A stretch of 22,500 bases of DNA from Acidobacteriota bacterium (GCA_016715865.1 JADJXM010000025.1:1-22500), one strand, 5' to 3'; counted from the first letter of the stretch, positions 1 through 14,737 are shown. The notes: generated by a model not told the origin, from the letters alone. Made by a program: numbers and translations.

Positions 1-866
1 CCGTTGTCGCTCGTAAAGACGACCAGCGTATTGCGATCCAGTTTGAGGCGGCGCAGCGTATCGAGCAGCCGGCCGACGTTGGCATCCAGTTCCTCGATCA
101 CGTCGCCGTAGAGCCCGCGCCGGCTTTTGCCCTCAAAATCCTTTGAGCGAAAGAGCGGCATGTGCGGCATTGAATGCGCGAGGTAGAGGAAGAACGGGCG
201 ATTTCTGTTTGTATTGATGAAGTTGACAGCTTCGTCGGTGTAGCGCCTGGTCAGTGTCGTCTGTTCGGCAGGACGTTCAATCACCTCTTCATTGCGCACG
301 AGAGGTACATTCCAGTATTCGATTTTCGGGTTCATCATTCGGCTGCGGCGTTCGGCAGCGGTCAGGTTACGGCCGACAGCGTCCATGTCGTTCGAATATG
401 GAATGCCGAAATATGAATCGAAGCCCTGCTTCATCGGCAGGTACTCAGGTTGAAAGCCGAGGTGCCATTTGCCGACGGTCGCTGTCGCATAACCGCGGCT
501 TTTCAATAGTTCTGCGATGGTGATTTCGCTTGCTGGCAGTCCCCCGGCTGAATCCGGAAAGAGTACGCGGCGCGTATCGGAAGACATTCCGGTGCGAATC
601 GGCAGGCGCCCTGTCAGCAGGGCGGCGCGACTCGGCGTGCAGACGGAATCCGCCGCATAGAAACTGGTCCAGCGCTGCCCTTCCGCTGCCATGCGATCGA
701 GGTGCGGAGTCAGAATCGTCGGATTGCCGAAGCTGCCCAGATCGCCATACCCCAGATCATCGCAGAAGATGACGACGAAGTTCTGCGGGCGTTTGACGGT
801 CTGCGCGGCGCCGGGAAGCGTGGCATAACAGACCAGGAGCATGACAAAAGGAAATATTCTTCTCAT
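1..866 (-). CDS. Secreted sulfatase (arylsulfatase type), C-terminus beyond window
   Basis: Only the first 288 codons lie in the window; the frame is open to the left edge. The protein starts with a short hydrophobic leader (residues 1-21, ending GAA before QTV), so export is expected. Family marks seen directly: a metal-binding aspartate pair at D36-D37 followed by LGYGD, the sulfatase signature CTPSRAALLTGR with C76 as the residue matured to formylglycine, GKWHLG with K133 and H135, and a TSDNG motif near residue 285. This fits type I sulfatases that hydrolyse sulfate esters on glycans or aryl compounds. The ATG overlaps the TGA stop of the upstream propeller gene (ATGA at 863-866), so translation is probably coupled. 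No formylglycine-generating enzyme is visible in the window. The true substrate cannot be read from this part. Confidence 0.93.
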   Translation of the reverse strand, partial: MRRIFPFVMLLVCYATLPGAAQTVKRPQNFVVIFCDDLGYGDLGSFGNPTILTPHLDRMAAEGQRWTSFYAADSVCTPSRAALLTGRLPIRTGMSSDTRRVLFPDSAGGLPASEITIAELLKSRGYATATVGKWHLGFQPEYLPMKQGFDSYFGIPYSNDMDAVGRNLTAAERRSRMMNPKIEYWNVPLVRNEEVIERPAEQTTLTRRYTDEAVNFINTNRNRPFFLYLAHSMPHMPLFRSKDFEGKSRRGLYGDVIEELDANVGRLLDTLRRLKLDRNTLVVFTSDN

Positions 867-2152
867 TTCTTAACACGCTGACCGATGCAGTAAAGATATT
901 TGTCCGTACGAAGGAAGAGCTGACCGTCCGAGATCGCGATGGTGCTCAGGCAATAGCCTTCAACCTGATTTTCGGCCAGCAGCTCGAACTTCGGTCCGGC
1001 TTTGAAGACGCTCGTGACGCCATCTTCGTTTGTGACATAGATCTTGCCGTCGGCCAGAATGGGAGATGCGCTGTAGGTCCCGGGTTTGAGCCGCTGCGGG
1101 CCGTATATGACATCGCCCGATTTCATATCGTGAACGAAGAGGGCGCCGTTTTCGCGCACGAGGTAGATGTGCTTCCCGTCGGTAACCGGAGTCGCCACGT
1201 CCGGCCCATTGGGTGTCGTCCAGGCCAGATGGGACTTCGACACATCGCCTTGCCCGCCGGTGCGAACAGCGATGTAAGGATTACCACGGCTTCCGGCAAA
1301 AACCATGCCGTCGCCGATGACCGGTGAGTTGACAATGCGATTGAACTGGATGTTCTGCGGGTTGAGACCGTAAGCGCGCCAAAGCTCCTTACCCGTCGCC
1401 GGTTCATGACCGGTGATGCAATCCCCTCCGCTCAGAATGATCTGATCCTTGCCCCTCTCTCGCAGGAGAGTCGGGGTGATATAGGAGTCTGGCGATTCCA
1501 TCTGAGCCGGCGTTGGACGTTCGACACGCCAGATGGTCTTGCCGGTCCTGGCATCGAGGCGCAGCAGAAATGACGGGTCGTCGGTCTTCATTCCGTGCAG
1601 CACCGGTACAAAAAGCGCGTTGTCATAAAGCAGAGGCGTCGACGCATAACCATGGTTCAACCCGAACGGGCCATAATCCTTCTGGATATCGCGCATCCAC
1701 AGTTCTTTGCCGTTGAAATCGAAAGCTTTCAGGATGCCGGTGCCGGTCATGACCCAGACCATCCTGCCGTCGGTGATCGGCGAAGGCGAAGACATATTCT
1801 GTTTGCGACGGCGCTCATCGCCCATCCCCATCGGCCTTTTCCACAAAACTTTACCATTGACCCGATCAATGGCCCAAAAAGAGAGCGCTCCGGTTGTCGT
1901 AGTGCCTTCGGCGACATTGAGAAAGATCGTATTCCCCCAGATGATCGGAGTCGACCCGCTGCGGTCGGGCATCGCCAGCTTCCAGCTCACATTCTCGGCA
2001 TCGCTCCATTTGACAGGAAGATTCTTTTCATTGCTCGTGCCGTTGGAGGAAGGCCCCCGCCAGTTCGGCCAATTCTCCGCCTGCACGCCTGACAGTATGG
2101 CTGATGAGACAACTGCAATCAGAGCTAACGCAGTGATAATGTAACGTCGCAT
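863..2152 (-). CDS. Exported PQQ-like beta-propeller repeat protein
   Basis: A 429-residue protein with a clear Sec signal peptide (about residues 1-25, ending SGVQA). The mature part opens with NWPNWRGP, typical of PQQ-binding-like propeller proteins common in Acidobacteria, Planctomycetes and Verrucomicrobia. Repeated blades of the form GKxLW, such as GKVLWKRPM, GKELWMRDI, GKTIWRVER and GKELWRAYG, alternate with turns such as ITDGRMVWVMTG and VTDGKHIYLV. These proteins usually act in the periplasm as scaffolds; an enzymatic quinoprotein role is not supported, since no dehydrogenase metal-site residues are evident. The start is supported by GAGGG upstream of the ATG. It is the first gene of a two-gene unit and overlaps the downstream sulfatase by 4 bp, which suggests a shared role, perhaps in handling sulfated glycans. 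Confidence 0.9.
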   Translation of the reverse strand: MRRYIITALALIAVVSSAILSGVQAENWPNWRGPSSNGTSNEKNLPVKWSDAENVSWKLAMPDRSGSTPIIWGNTIFLNVAEGTTTTGALSFWAIDRVNGKVLWKRPMGMGDERRRKQNMSSPSPITDGRMVWVMTGTGILKAFDFNGKELWMRDIQKDYGPFGLNHGYASTPLLYDNALFVPVLHGMKTDDPSFLLRLDARTGKTIWRVERPTPAQMESPDSYITPTLLRERGKDQIILSGGDCITGHEPATGKELWRAYGLNPQNIQFNRIVNSPVIGDGMVFAGSRGNPYIAVRTGGQGDVSKSHLAWTTPNGPDVATPVTDGKHIYLVRENGALFVHDMKSGDVIYGPQRLKPGTYSASPILADGKIYVTNEDGVTSVFKAGPKFELLAENQVEGYCLSTIAISDGQLFLRTDKYLYCIGQRVKK

Positions 2153-2192
2153 AATCTCGTCCCTCTTTGTTTTGGTTTATCCGGCCGACCTG

Positions 2193-2222
2193 AGTGTACC
2201 AATAATTTCAGCTATCGACCAA
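2193..2222 (-). promoter_or_regulatory. Weak candidate promoter for the propeller-sulfatase unit
   Basis: Read on the minus strand, TTGGTC (2222-2217) and TACACT (2198-2193) are separated by 18 bp and lie about 40 bp upstream of the ATG at 2152. The match to a housekeeping sigma-factor consensus is only moderate, so this is a suggestion. Confidence 0.25.
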
Positions 2223-2277
2223 GCCACAGGCGCCTCGTGACAAGGTTCATGGCTGCCCGGCGGACCAGATTTCCGCA

Positions 2278-3018
2278 TCATCTGCAGGCGCTAACCGTTG
2301 CCTGCGAAGGACTCTTTGAATAGAAACAGCTCGAGAATTCCGCCCAACAGGCTTGCCGGAAACGGTTAAAATCATAGCCGCCCGCTATGAGCACTTTTCT
2401 GTGACCATGATAAACGACTATTACCGTCCCTGAAAACAGTATCCCGTGCAGGATTTCCACGACCCGTTTCTGCAACCTCGGCTTTTTGTTCCGTATGTAT
2501 TTGAGCAACTCCGATTCATACTCAACATGGCCGGTCTCGTCGGACAGTATCTTGCCGCAAATGGCCTGCAACTGACGTGAATTCGTGCTCGCGCTGAGGG
2601 CTTTGTAGTAGACCAGTGAAATAATCTCGGCGGTTATCAGAACGGTCACGGAGAGCTCGAATCCAACCCCTTTCCTCAACCCTCTGAAGACGGAATCAGC
2701 CCAGTGCTTCTTCAATGGCCTGATACTGTTCATGGCCATGAATCTTTGCAACAACATCGCATGGTTCTGTTCTTCAGCAATGAAGAGCCTGGTTATTTTG
2801 ACCAGCTCTTCGTTATCGACCTGTCGCGCGAAAATTTCGGCGGCCCTCAACAGCCCCTTGCCTTCAGAATACTCACCCAACTGGAATGTCGCTATCGACT
2901 TCTCGATCAACCGCTTCTCCACATCGGTTAAATCCCCTCTTTCTTCAATCATAATCCCCCACCGCCTCGATGAGTTCGCTATAAAATGTGCATGCCATCT
3001 TTTCAGAAATTCCATCAT
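2278..3018 (-). CDS. Ferritin-like four-helix diiron protein
   Basis: A 246-residue soluble protein with no signal peptide. Its helical N-terminal part carries the spaced ligand set of ferritin-like carboxylate-bridged diiron proteins: E49 or E52 on helix 1, E83-x2-H86 in FIAEEQNHAML, E131 in LITAEIISLVYY, and E161-x2-H164 in SDETGHVEYE. This pattern suits a diiron oxidase, oxygenase or peroxide-detoxifying protein. It is not close to rubrerythrin, since no C-terminal rubredoxin-type cysteines are seen. The region after about residue 190 is basic and aromatic and I do not recognise it. Two ATGs are adjacent; GGAGG lies only 1 base before the first and 4 before the second (at 3015), so the second may be used. 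The gene stands alone and its function is unassigned beyond the fold. Confidence 0.8.
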   Translation of the reverse strand: MMEFLKRWHAHFIANSSRRWGIMIEERGDLTDVEKRLIEKSIATFQLGEYSEGKGLLRAAEIFARQVDNEELVKITRLFIAEEQNHAMLLQRFMAMNSIRPLKKHWADSVFRGLRKGVGFELSVTVLITAEIISLVYYKALSASTNSRQLQAICGKILSDETGHVEYESELLKYIRNKKPRLQKRVVEILHGILFSGTVIVVYHGHRKVLIAGGYDFNRFRQACWAEFSSCFYSKSPSQATVSACR

Positions 3019-3456
3019 CCCTCCGGTTCAAATATTCATTTTACCTTTTCACCCTCACTGAGTAGTGCAAATGTGCAAAGTACTTTATCTGACAAAGCCA
3101 AGTATGGCAAGCGAAAGAGAGGGAGAAGAAGAGGGCTGCCAGTCGAGAGAAATTCAGCGCCTGTTTATGATCCGGGCAGACAGGAGAAATTGGAATGCAT
3201 GCATAACTCGAATTTAATAAAAATTTTACATGGTGAGTCAAATTAACGTGCATGAGCGAAAGTGTTGGAATATACTCCGCGCATCCAAATTGGTAAGACC
3301 AGTTCTTAACGGGATAAGAGAATCGAAAACAGCTTTGCCGGGAGAATTCCGAGCGGAGTTTATCCGGGCTTGACAGTTCCTGGCTCCGGAAAACTTCGAG
3401 TAGAAAACCATTCAGACAAAATGGCTGTAGAAAGACAGTCATCCCCGGAGTCCATT
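3019..3456. other. Intergenic leader between divergent genes
   Basis: This 438-bp AT-richer stretch separates the ferritin-like gene (minus) from the TonB receptor gene (plus). It contains a TATACT -10-like box at 3271-3276, an operator-like palindrome at 3288-3304, and an untranslated leader of roughly 170 bases before the receptor ATG. No tRNA or convincing small gene was seen. A TTG-initiated extension from 3370 is open but lacks coding character. Confidence 0.6.
3288..3304. promoter_or_regulatory. GntR/FadR-type operator-like palindrome
   Basis: The 17-bp sequence AATTGGTAAGACCAGTT has half-sites TTGGT and ACCAG around AAG, with 6 of 7 bases symmetrical per side. It resembles operators of the FadR subfamily of GntR regulators (PdhR, LldR and relatives: TGGT-N3-ACCA). 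It lies just downstream of the TATACT box at 3271-3276, where a bound repressor would block transcription of the TonB receptor gene. No GntR gene lies in the window, so the regulator would act from elsewhere. Confidence 0.5.
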
Positions 3457-6870
<3,414 letters not shown>

Positions 6871-6898
6871 GAGTGAGTAACTGAGTGACAGGATAAAA

Positions 6899-6984
6899 AA
6901 AGCCACGGATCGGACAGGCACGACGGATTGAAATGCATGAAGCTGTTTGCCTCAAGCAGTTGCAACCGTCCGATCCGTGGCTTT
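6899..6984. repeat. 17-bp perfect inverted repeat after the TonB receptor
   Basis: AAAGCCACGGATCGGAC at 6899-6915 is perfectly complementary to 6968-6984, enclosing a 52-base spacer. It starts 28 bases after the receptor stop and could act as a terminator or RNA-stabilising hairpin, although no long T-run follows. The word GCCACGGAT resembles the GCCACGAAT word of the palindrome at 11330-11407, which suggests one loose family of intergenic elements. Confidence 0.75.
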
Positions 6985-6993
6985 AACAATTTG

Positions 6994-7013
6994 TCGAACA
7001 TCACACGGTTCGA
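6994..7013. promoter_or_regulatory. Short inverted repeat upstream of glycosidase-like gene
   Basis: TCGAAC (6994-6999) and GTTCGA (7008-7013) form perfect 6-bp half-sites 8 bases apart, 42 bases before the ATG at 7056. The spacing could suit a dimeric regulator, but a 6-bp half-site can occur by chance. Confidence 0.25.
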
Positions 7014-7055
7014 TGAAGACTGAGTGCGCTTTGAAACAAAACCGGAGTAATTCCG

Positions 7056-8159
7056 ATGTCGAAAATAGACCGCCGCGATTTTCTGATGACCGTTCCCTCG
7101 CTCATGCTTGGCACGCAATCGCGTCTGGCTGCCGACACGAAAACAGATATTTCAATCGAGGGTGAACGCTTCTTCATCAATGGTCGGCCAACTTATGAAG
7201 GCCGCAGCTACCAGGGCATGAAAATCGAAGGATTGCTCATGAACTCGCGCATGGTGCAGGGGATTTATGACGACCTGAACCGCGAGACTCGAGGCCGCTG
7301 GAATTATCCGGATACCGGAAAATGGGATGCCGAACGCAACACAAACGAATTCCTCGCCGCGATGCCTGATTGGCGCAAACACGGCCTGCTCGCATTCACA
7401 ATCAATTTGCAGGGTGGCAGCCCGCAGGGCTATTCCAGGGAACAGCCGTGGCATAACAGTGCGATTGCGACGGATGGTTCCCTGCGCGACGGTTATATGC
7501 GACGGCTCGAACGGATCATTAACCGCGCGGACGAGCTGGGGATGGTCGTCATTCTGGGCTATTTTTATTTCGGACAGGATCAGCGCCTGCGGGATGAAGC
7601 CGCAGTCATACGCGCGGTAGTCAATGCTACAAACTGGTTACAGGAAAATGGCTGGCGTAACGTCCTGGTTGAAGTCAATAACGAATGCAACGTCAAAGCC
7701 TACGATCACGATATTCTCAAACCCGGGCGCGTGCATGAACTCATCAATCTGGTTAAAACCACGACCCGAAAAGGTAGACGCCTGCTGGTCGGAACAAGCT
7801 ATGGCGGCAATGCGATTCCAACGACGAATGTAGTTAAGGATTCGGATTTTATACTACTGCATGGCAACGGGGTGACGAATCCGGACCGCATTGCCGAAAT
7901 GGTGGAAATCACACGGCGTGATCCGGCTTATCGCCCGATGCCCATACTTTTCAATGAAGACGATCATTTCGACTTCGATAAGCCGGCAAATAATATGCTG
8001 AAAGCCCTCAGCGCATACGCTTCGTGGGGCTACTTCGATCCTGGCAAGAGCGATTACGCTGATGGATATCAATGCCCACCCGTCAACTGGGGCATCAATA
8101 CCGCGCGAAAGAAAGCTTTTTTCAATCTGGTCAGACAGGTGACAGGTAAAAAGGATTAG
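7056..8159 (+). CDS. Exported clan GH-A-like glycoside hydrolase (TIM barrel)
   Basis: A 367-residue protein. The N-terminus DRRDFLMTVPSLMLG has the twin-arginine plus hydrophobic pattern of a Tat signal, so export of a folded enzyme is likely. Motifs fit a retaining TIM-barrel glycosidase of the GH5-like clan GH-A: VLVEVNNE places N209-E210 where the acid/base pair ends strand 4, and ILFNEDDH places E301 where the nucleophile ends strand 7. Other barrel strands are visible as LLAFTINLQ and VVILGYFYFG. I cannot name a family or substrate, and some close relatives are annotated only as hypothetical proteins. The start has GGAG 8 bases upstream. The gene follows the TonB receptor after a hairpin and probably has its own promoter; a role in glycan use with that receptor is inferred. 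Confidence 0.72.
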   Translation: MSKIDRRDFLMTVPSLMLGTQSRLAADTKTDISIEGERFFINGRPTYEGRSYQGMKIEGLLMNSRMVQGIYDDLNRETRGRWNYPDTGKWDAERNTNEFLAAMPDWRKHGLLAFTINLQGGSPQGYSREQPWHNSAIATDGSLRDGYMRRLERIINRADELGMVVILGYFYFGQDQRLRDEAAVIRAVVNATNWLQENGWRNVLVEVNNECNVKAYDHDILKPGRVHELINLVKTTTRKGRRLLVGTSYGGNAIPTTNVVKDSDFILLHGNGVTNPDRIAEMVEITRRDPAYRPMPILFNEDDHFDFDKPANNMLKALSAYASWGYFDPGKSDYADGYQCPPVNWGINTARKKAFFNLVRQVTGKKD

Positions 8160-8162
8160 ACT

Positions 8163-8422
8163 CACTAATCTGTAACCTGAGTTTTATAGGAATTTCAACG
8201 CCAAGCACGCCAAGCTAGCCAAGAGGGTTTAAACGCCAAGGACGCCAAGTCGGCCAAGAGTTTATAAGAAGTAATGATTCGCTGTAGTATCCATTTCGCC
8301 AATAACACTATCAAATATGCTGATCAAATTATTCTCATTTGAAACCCTTGGCTGCCTTGGCGTCCTTGGCGTTGGCGTCCTTGGCGTTGATCTTAAAAAA
8401 CTTAGGTTACAGAGCATTAGTG
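8163..8422. repeat. Large palindrome of iterated ACGCCAAG words
   Basis: CTGTAACCTGAGTTTT (8170-8185) pairs with AAAACTTAGGTTACAG (8397-8412) with one mismatch, and CACTAAT (8163-8169) with ATTAGTG (8416-8422) extends the arms after a 3-base bulge. Inside, the left arm carries two tandem units of about 33 bp (8197-8230 and 8232-8263) built as AACGCCAAG-(C/G)ACGCCAAG-NNN-GCCAAGAG-GTTT. The right arm (about 8342-8389) carries the inverse of one full unit plus a half unit. The element begins 3 bases after the stop codon of the upstream gene. Confidence 0.85.
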
Positions 8423-8590
8423 CGATTTCGATAAGGCGATTTTGCTCGCATCGCAGAGCCTGCGCTGGTACAATGCCTCTGTCAAAATAAATTGAAAAAT
8501 ATTCAAAAATCACATCAAATAATGACGTTTACCCATGCCCCGATATGTCCGCCCTCTCTGTCTGCAATTACATATCTAAAGTTGAAATCC

Positions 8591-8652
8591 CCTAACCGTT
8601 AGTTTGCGATATTTTGAAACAAGTCTTTCGATGAAAGCGGATGAGAGTCCGC
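8591..8652 (+). promoter_or_regulatory. Three tandem hairpins in the leader of the small secreted protein
   Basis: CTAAC/GTTAG (8591-8601), CTTTC/GAAAG (8625-8637) and GCGGA/TCCGC (8637-8652) lie in a row, ending 18 bases before the GGAGG at 8671. This could be a structured 5' untranslated region controlling the pair of genes downstream. I do not recognise a known riboswitch. Confidence 0.3.
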
Positions 8653-8679
8653 CTAACCCTGTAAAAATTTGGAGGAAAC

Positions 8680-9288
8680 ATGAAGAAATCTGTGTATGTC
8701 TGTATCTGCCTGATGCTGTTTTTAACGGCTTCAATAGTCTGGAAAACACAGGCCGTGAGCTATCAGTCATCTGTTCAGACCGGGGATTCAGAGCAGGCAA
8801 GTCAGGACAATCAAATGCTTCAGACTCTGTCCCGGGGATCCGAGTTGATCGTGACTGGACGTTGTCTGGATACCAGAAGCGTGTGGACACAGAACAATCG
8901 TGTCCTGATCACGCTGGCGACGATCGAGGTCGGTGAAACGGTCAAGGGCGAAGCCGGTTCGACTGTGACGGTTGCGCTTCCCGGCGGCGTCGATGTCAAT
9001 CGCAAATTCCCGGTCGCAATGACATACCCGGGCGCGCCCACGATTAACCAGAATGAAGAGGTCCTTCTGTTCCTCAATGCCAACGATTCGGTCGCCGACA
9101 GCTATGCAGTCAGCGGATTCTCGGATGGAAAATTCTCCATTATCGAGGATGAGCGCGGGAACAAGCTGGTCTCACGCGATGACATCAGGGGCAAAGTCGC
9201 AACCGGACCCGGCGTAGTCCGCGGTCAGCGTCAGTTCGTTCCCGTCGCCGAATTCAAAAACAAAATCAGAGAGCACCTCGGTCAATAA
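8680..9288 (+). CDS. Small secreted protein preceding a matrixin protease, unknown function
   Basis: A 202-residue protein with a signal peptide (MKKSVYVCICLMLFLTASI, about residues 1-29). GGAGG stands 4 bases before the ATG. The mature part begins with a charged stretch, then SELIVTGRCLDTRSVW and VLITLATIEVGETVKGEAGSTVTVALPGG, a beta-rich domain; INQNEEVLLFLN and SGFSDGKFSIIEDERGNKLV follow, and a short helix closes the protein (FVPVAEFKNKIREHL). From memory, proteins of this shape (VTGxV, VKGE, EEVLLFL) often sit beside secreted metalloproteases, as here: the matrixin gene starts 31 bp downstream on the same strand. A role in folding, inhibiting or anchoring the protease is possible, but function is unknown. 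The leader contains three small hairpins. Confidence 0.8.
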   Translation: MKKSVYVCICLMLFLTASIVWKTQAVSYQSSVQTGDSEQASQDNQMLQTLSRGSELIVTGRCLDTRSVWTQNNRVLITLATIEVGETVKGEAGSTVTVALPGGVDVNRKFPVAMTYPGAPTINQNEEVLLFLNANDSVADSYAVSGFSDGKFSIIEDERGNKLVSRDDIRGKVATGPGVVRGQRQFVPVAEFKNKIREHLGQ

Positions 9289-9319
9289 GGACACGATGGC
9301 AATATCAGGAGATTAAATT

Positions 9320-11272
9320 ATGAGAAAACGAATTACTTCGATTTGTCTTATTGGCCTGTTGGTTTTGAGCAATGCATTACCGGCGCTGGCCGGGGGCGCA
9401 CTCGAGACCCAGGATATCACCGGCAATGTCCCGTCGCCGATTGCGGGGCACATCATTGCCAAACTGGTCGGGATAAAATGGGACGCCCGGAGCATTCCCG
9501 TGCGGTATTCGATGAACACGTCTCTCGATCCGATCCCGAATCCCCTCGGAGCCCCATTCCTGACACTGGCTGCGGCGCAGGCCGCCCTGCAGGTCTCATT
9601 CGATCAATGGAACAACATCCCGACCTCGTTTATCGATATGCGGATCACAGGATCCACCGGTAAAACCACACTGGCCGGATTCGATTTCATCAACGAACTG
9701 ACCTTTCGCACATCAACCAGTTTTTCGGCGATCGCATCTTCCCCTTCAGTCAGCCTGATCGTGGATGCGACTTTTGCGGACGGCGATGACATCGACGGAG
9801 ACGGCGATTCAGACGTCTCGAGCGCCATCACCGCCGCGCAGGATGTCGATAATGACGGCGACATCGAATTTCCGGCGGGTTTTTATAAGGCCGGAACGAT
9901 CCTCGACAACGATGTCCAGTTCAATACGAAAACCTCGAACGGTTTTCGATTCACTCTGGGCGCGGCCAATATGGACATCGTCACACGCTCGGTCGATCTG
10001 AACACCGTCGCCACACACGAGTTCGGCCATTCGCATGGTCTGGCGCATTCGATGGACAATCAGACCGGCATCAATAACGGCGACGGAGCGACGATGTTCC
10101 CCTTTATTGACACTGGCGATCCTGCCGCCGAGCTGGCCCAGGCCACGCTGGCGCAGGACGATATCTCGTGGAGTTCATATTTCTATCCTGAAGGGACCGC
10201 TTCGTCCGGACCCGCAGCCTTGCAATCCGGCGACAAGGCGTTCAGCAGCGTATTCGGCCTCATCACGGGCGAGGTCCGCCATGGCGTTCTCGACCAGCCA
10301 ATCGCCGGAGCCAGCGTCTTTGCAGTCGACTGGGTGACCGGCGATGTCGTCGCCAGCGGCTACAGCGGAACGACTCAGCTCTCTCGTTCATTATCATCCG
10401 GCGGACTGTTCTTCGTTAACCAGGCGTTCAACATACTTGACGGCAAATATGTCATCCCAGTTCCGAAGGGGAGCTACGCCGTCGGCATCGAGCCAGTTGA
10501 CGGAACACCAGCGGCAGCCAGCAATATCAGCCTGACCTGCCAGATCGGCGCGTTTTTCGGGCAGCAGAATTTCGCCGAGGAGTTCTGGAACAACAATTCG
10601 GAAAATTCAATCGAGCGCCGGATCGGCCAGCGCAAGCAGATTCCGATTCAGCCCGGCAAGACGCAGAAGGGCATCAATTTCATCACGCCGGACATCATCA
10701 GCATCAGCAATTTCGGCAATCGCAACTTTATCGGGTTCACCAATGTGACGGCCGGATTTATGTACGCCATTCGGATACCGGGCTCGCAGATAGCGGCGAT
10801 TAATCCCGGACAGGATGTGGCCATTCAGGGCATCTCGTTCGACACCAACGTCACCGACGCCTCGGTGGCGCCGGTATTCGCCCAGGCGACTCTCGCCACG
10901 GGCGTAGTCAATCCCGATAATACGATCACGGTCGATCTGGCGAATCCCCTAGAAACCACAACCGGATTCCTCGGGCAGGACAACGATTTCGCGACCTTTT
11001 ACTTCCATGAACCGCATGTCCTGGGACGAAAGGTGCGCTCCGGAATCGCCGACGGGTCGATCCAGAATCTGTTTATCGTCCTGCAGGTTCCGACCGTGAC
11101 GCCCTTCGCTGGCGTGAGCGGTCAGCCGCCCTTTATCGGGCTGGGTGGCGGCGCGATCCTTGGACAGTCATTCACGTCCAACAATGGCGGAGCCACATGG
11201 GCACTGGATACCAGATTCAATTTCCGGTTCTCGCTCGTTCTGTCGCAGCCCGCCACGCCGCCGGGACAGTAG
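9320..11272 (+). CDS. Secreted matrixin-type (metzincin) zinc metalloprotease
   Basis: A 650-residue exported protein: signal peptide residues 1-24 (ending ALPALA), AGGAG 8 bases before the ATG. The catalytic part carries the full metzincin zinc motif HEFGHSHGLAH, with H233, H237 and H243 as ligands, E234 as base and G240, and a downstream Met-turn candidate at M259 (ATMFPF). The early segment IPVRYSMNT and the helix LQVSFDQWNNI fit the matrixin (M10) fold. Two acidic DxDxDG-like loops (residues about 154-165 and 175-182) interrupt the catalytic domain and may bind calcium. After about residue 300 a beta-sandwich follows (FGLITGEVRHGVLDQPIAGASVFAVD), resembling carboxypeptidase-regulatory domains, then an unrecognised beta-rich C-terminal region of about 200 residues. 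It probably shares a transcript with the small secreted protein upstream. An intrinsic-terminator-like palindrome follows. Confidence 0.88.
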   Translation: MRKRITSICLIGLLVLSNALPALAGGALETQDITGNVPSPIAGHIIAKLVGIKWDARSIPVRYSMNTSLDPIPNPLGAPFLTLAAAQAALQVSFDQWNNIPTSFIDMRITGSTGKTTLAGFDFINELTFRTSTSFSAIASSPSVSLIVDATFADGDDIDGDGDSDVSSAITAAQDVDNDGDIEFPAGFYKAGTILDNDVQFNTKTSNGFRFTLGAANMDIVTRSVDLNTVATHEFGHSHGLAHSMDNQTGINNGDGATMFPFIDTGDPAAELAQATLAQDDISWSSYFYPEGTASSGPAALQSGDKAFSSVFGLITGEVRHGVLDQPIAGASVFAVDWVTGDVVASGYSGTTQLSRSLSSGGLFFVNQAFNILDGKYVIPVPKGSYAVGIEPVDGTPAAASNISLTCQIGAFFGQQNFAEEFWNNNSENSIERRIGQRKQIPIQPGKTQKGINFITPDIISISNFGNRNFIGFTNVTAGFMYAIRIPGSQIAAINPGQDVAIQGISFDTNVTDASVAPVFAQATLATGVVNPDNTITVDLANPLETTTGFLGQDNDFATFYFHEPHVLGRKVRSGIADGSIQNLFIVLQVPTVTPFAGVSGQPPFIGLGGGAILGQSFTSNNGGATWALDTRFNFRFSLVLSQPATPPGQ

Positions 11273-14737
<3,465 letters not shown>

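Larger units (their letters stand above)
8160..8679. other. 520-bp intergenic region with palindromic element and structured leader
   Basis: The first half is almost filled by the word-repeat palindrome at 8163-8422. The second half is AT-rich, then shows three small hairpins at 8591-8652 just before the ribosome-binding site of the next gene. An 83-codon minus-strand frame at 8262-8513 crosses the repeat and is not judged to be a gene. Confidence 0.7.

Noticed and set aside
1595..2092. Plus-strand open frame of 165 codons inside the propeller gene
   Set aside because: Antisense to a well-supported propeller; composition rich in R, P and H is typical of shadow frames.
3370..3456. TTG start 29 codons upstream for the TonB receptor
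   Set aside because: The added residues are charged and not signal-like, while the ATG at 3457 begins a proper signal peptide with a ribosome-binding site.
8197..8263. Tandem repeats considered as a mini CRISPR array
   Set aside because: The units are adjacent without unique spacers, and the inverse copies nearby show a palindromic element; no cas genes are present.
8262..8513. Minus-strand 83-codon frame
   Set aside because: It crosses the ACGCCAAG palindrome, giving a TPTPRTPRQP-like repeat peptide, and lacks a ribosome-binding site.
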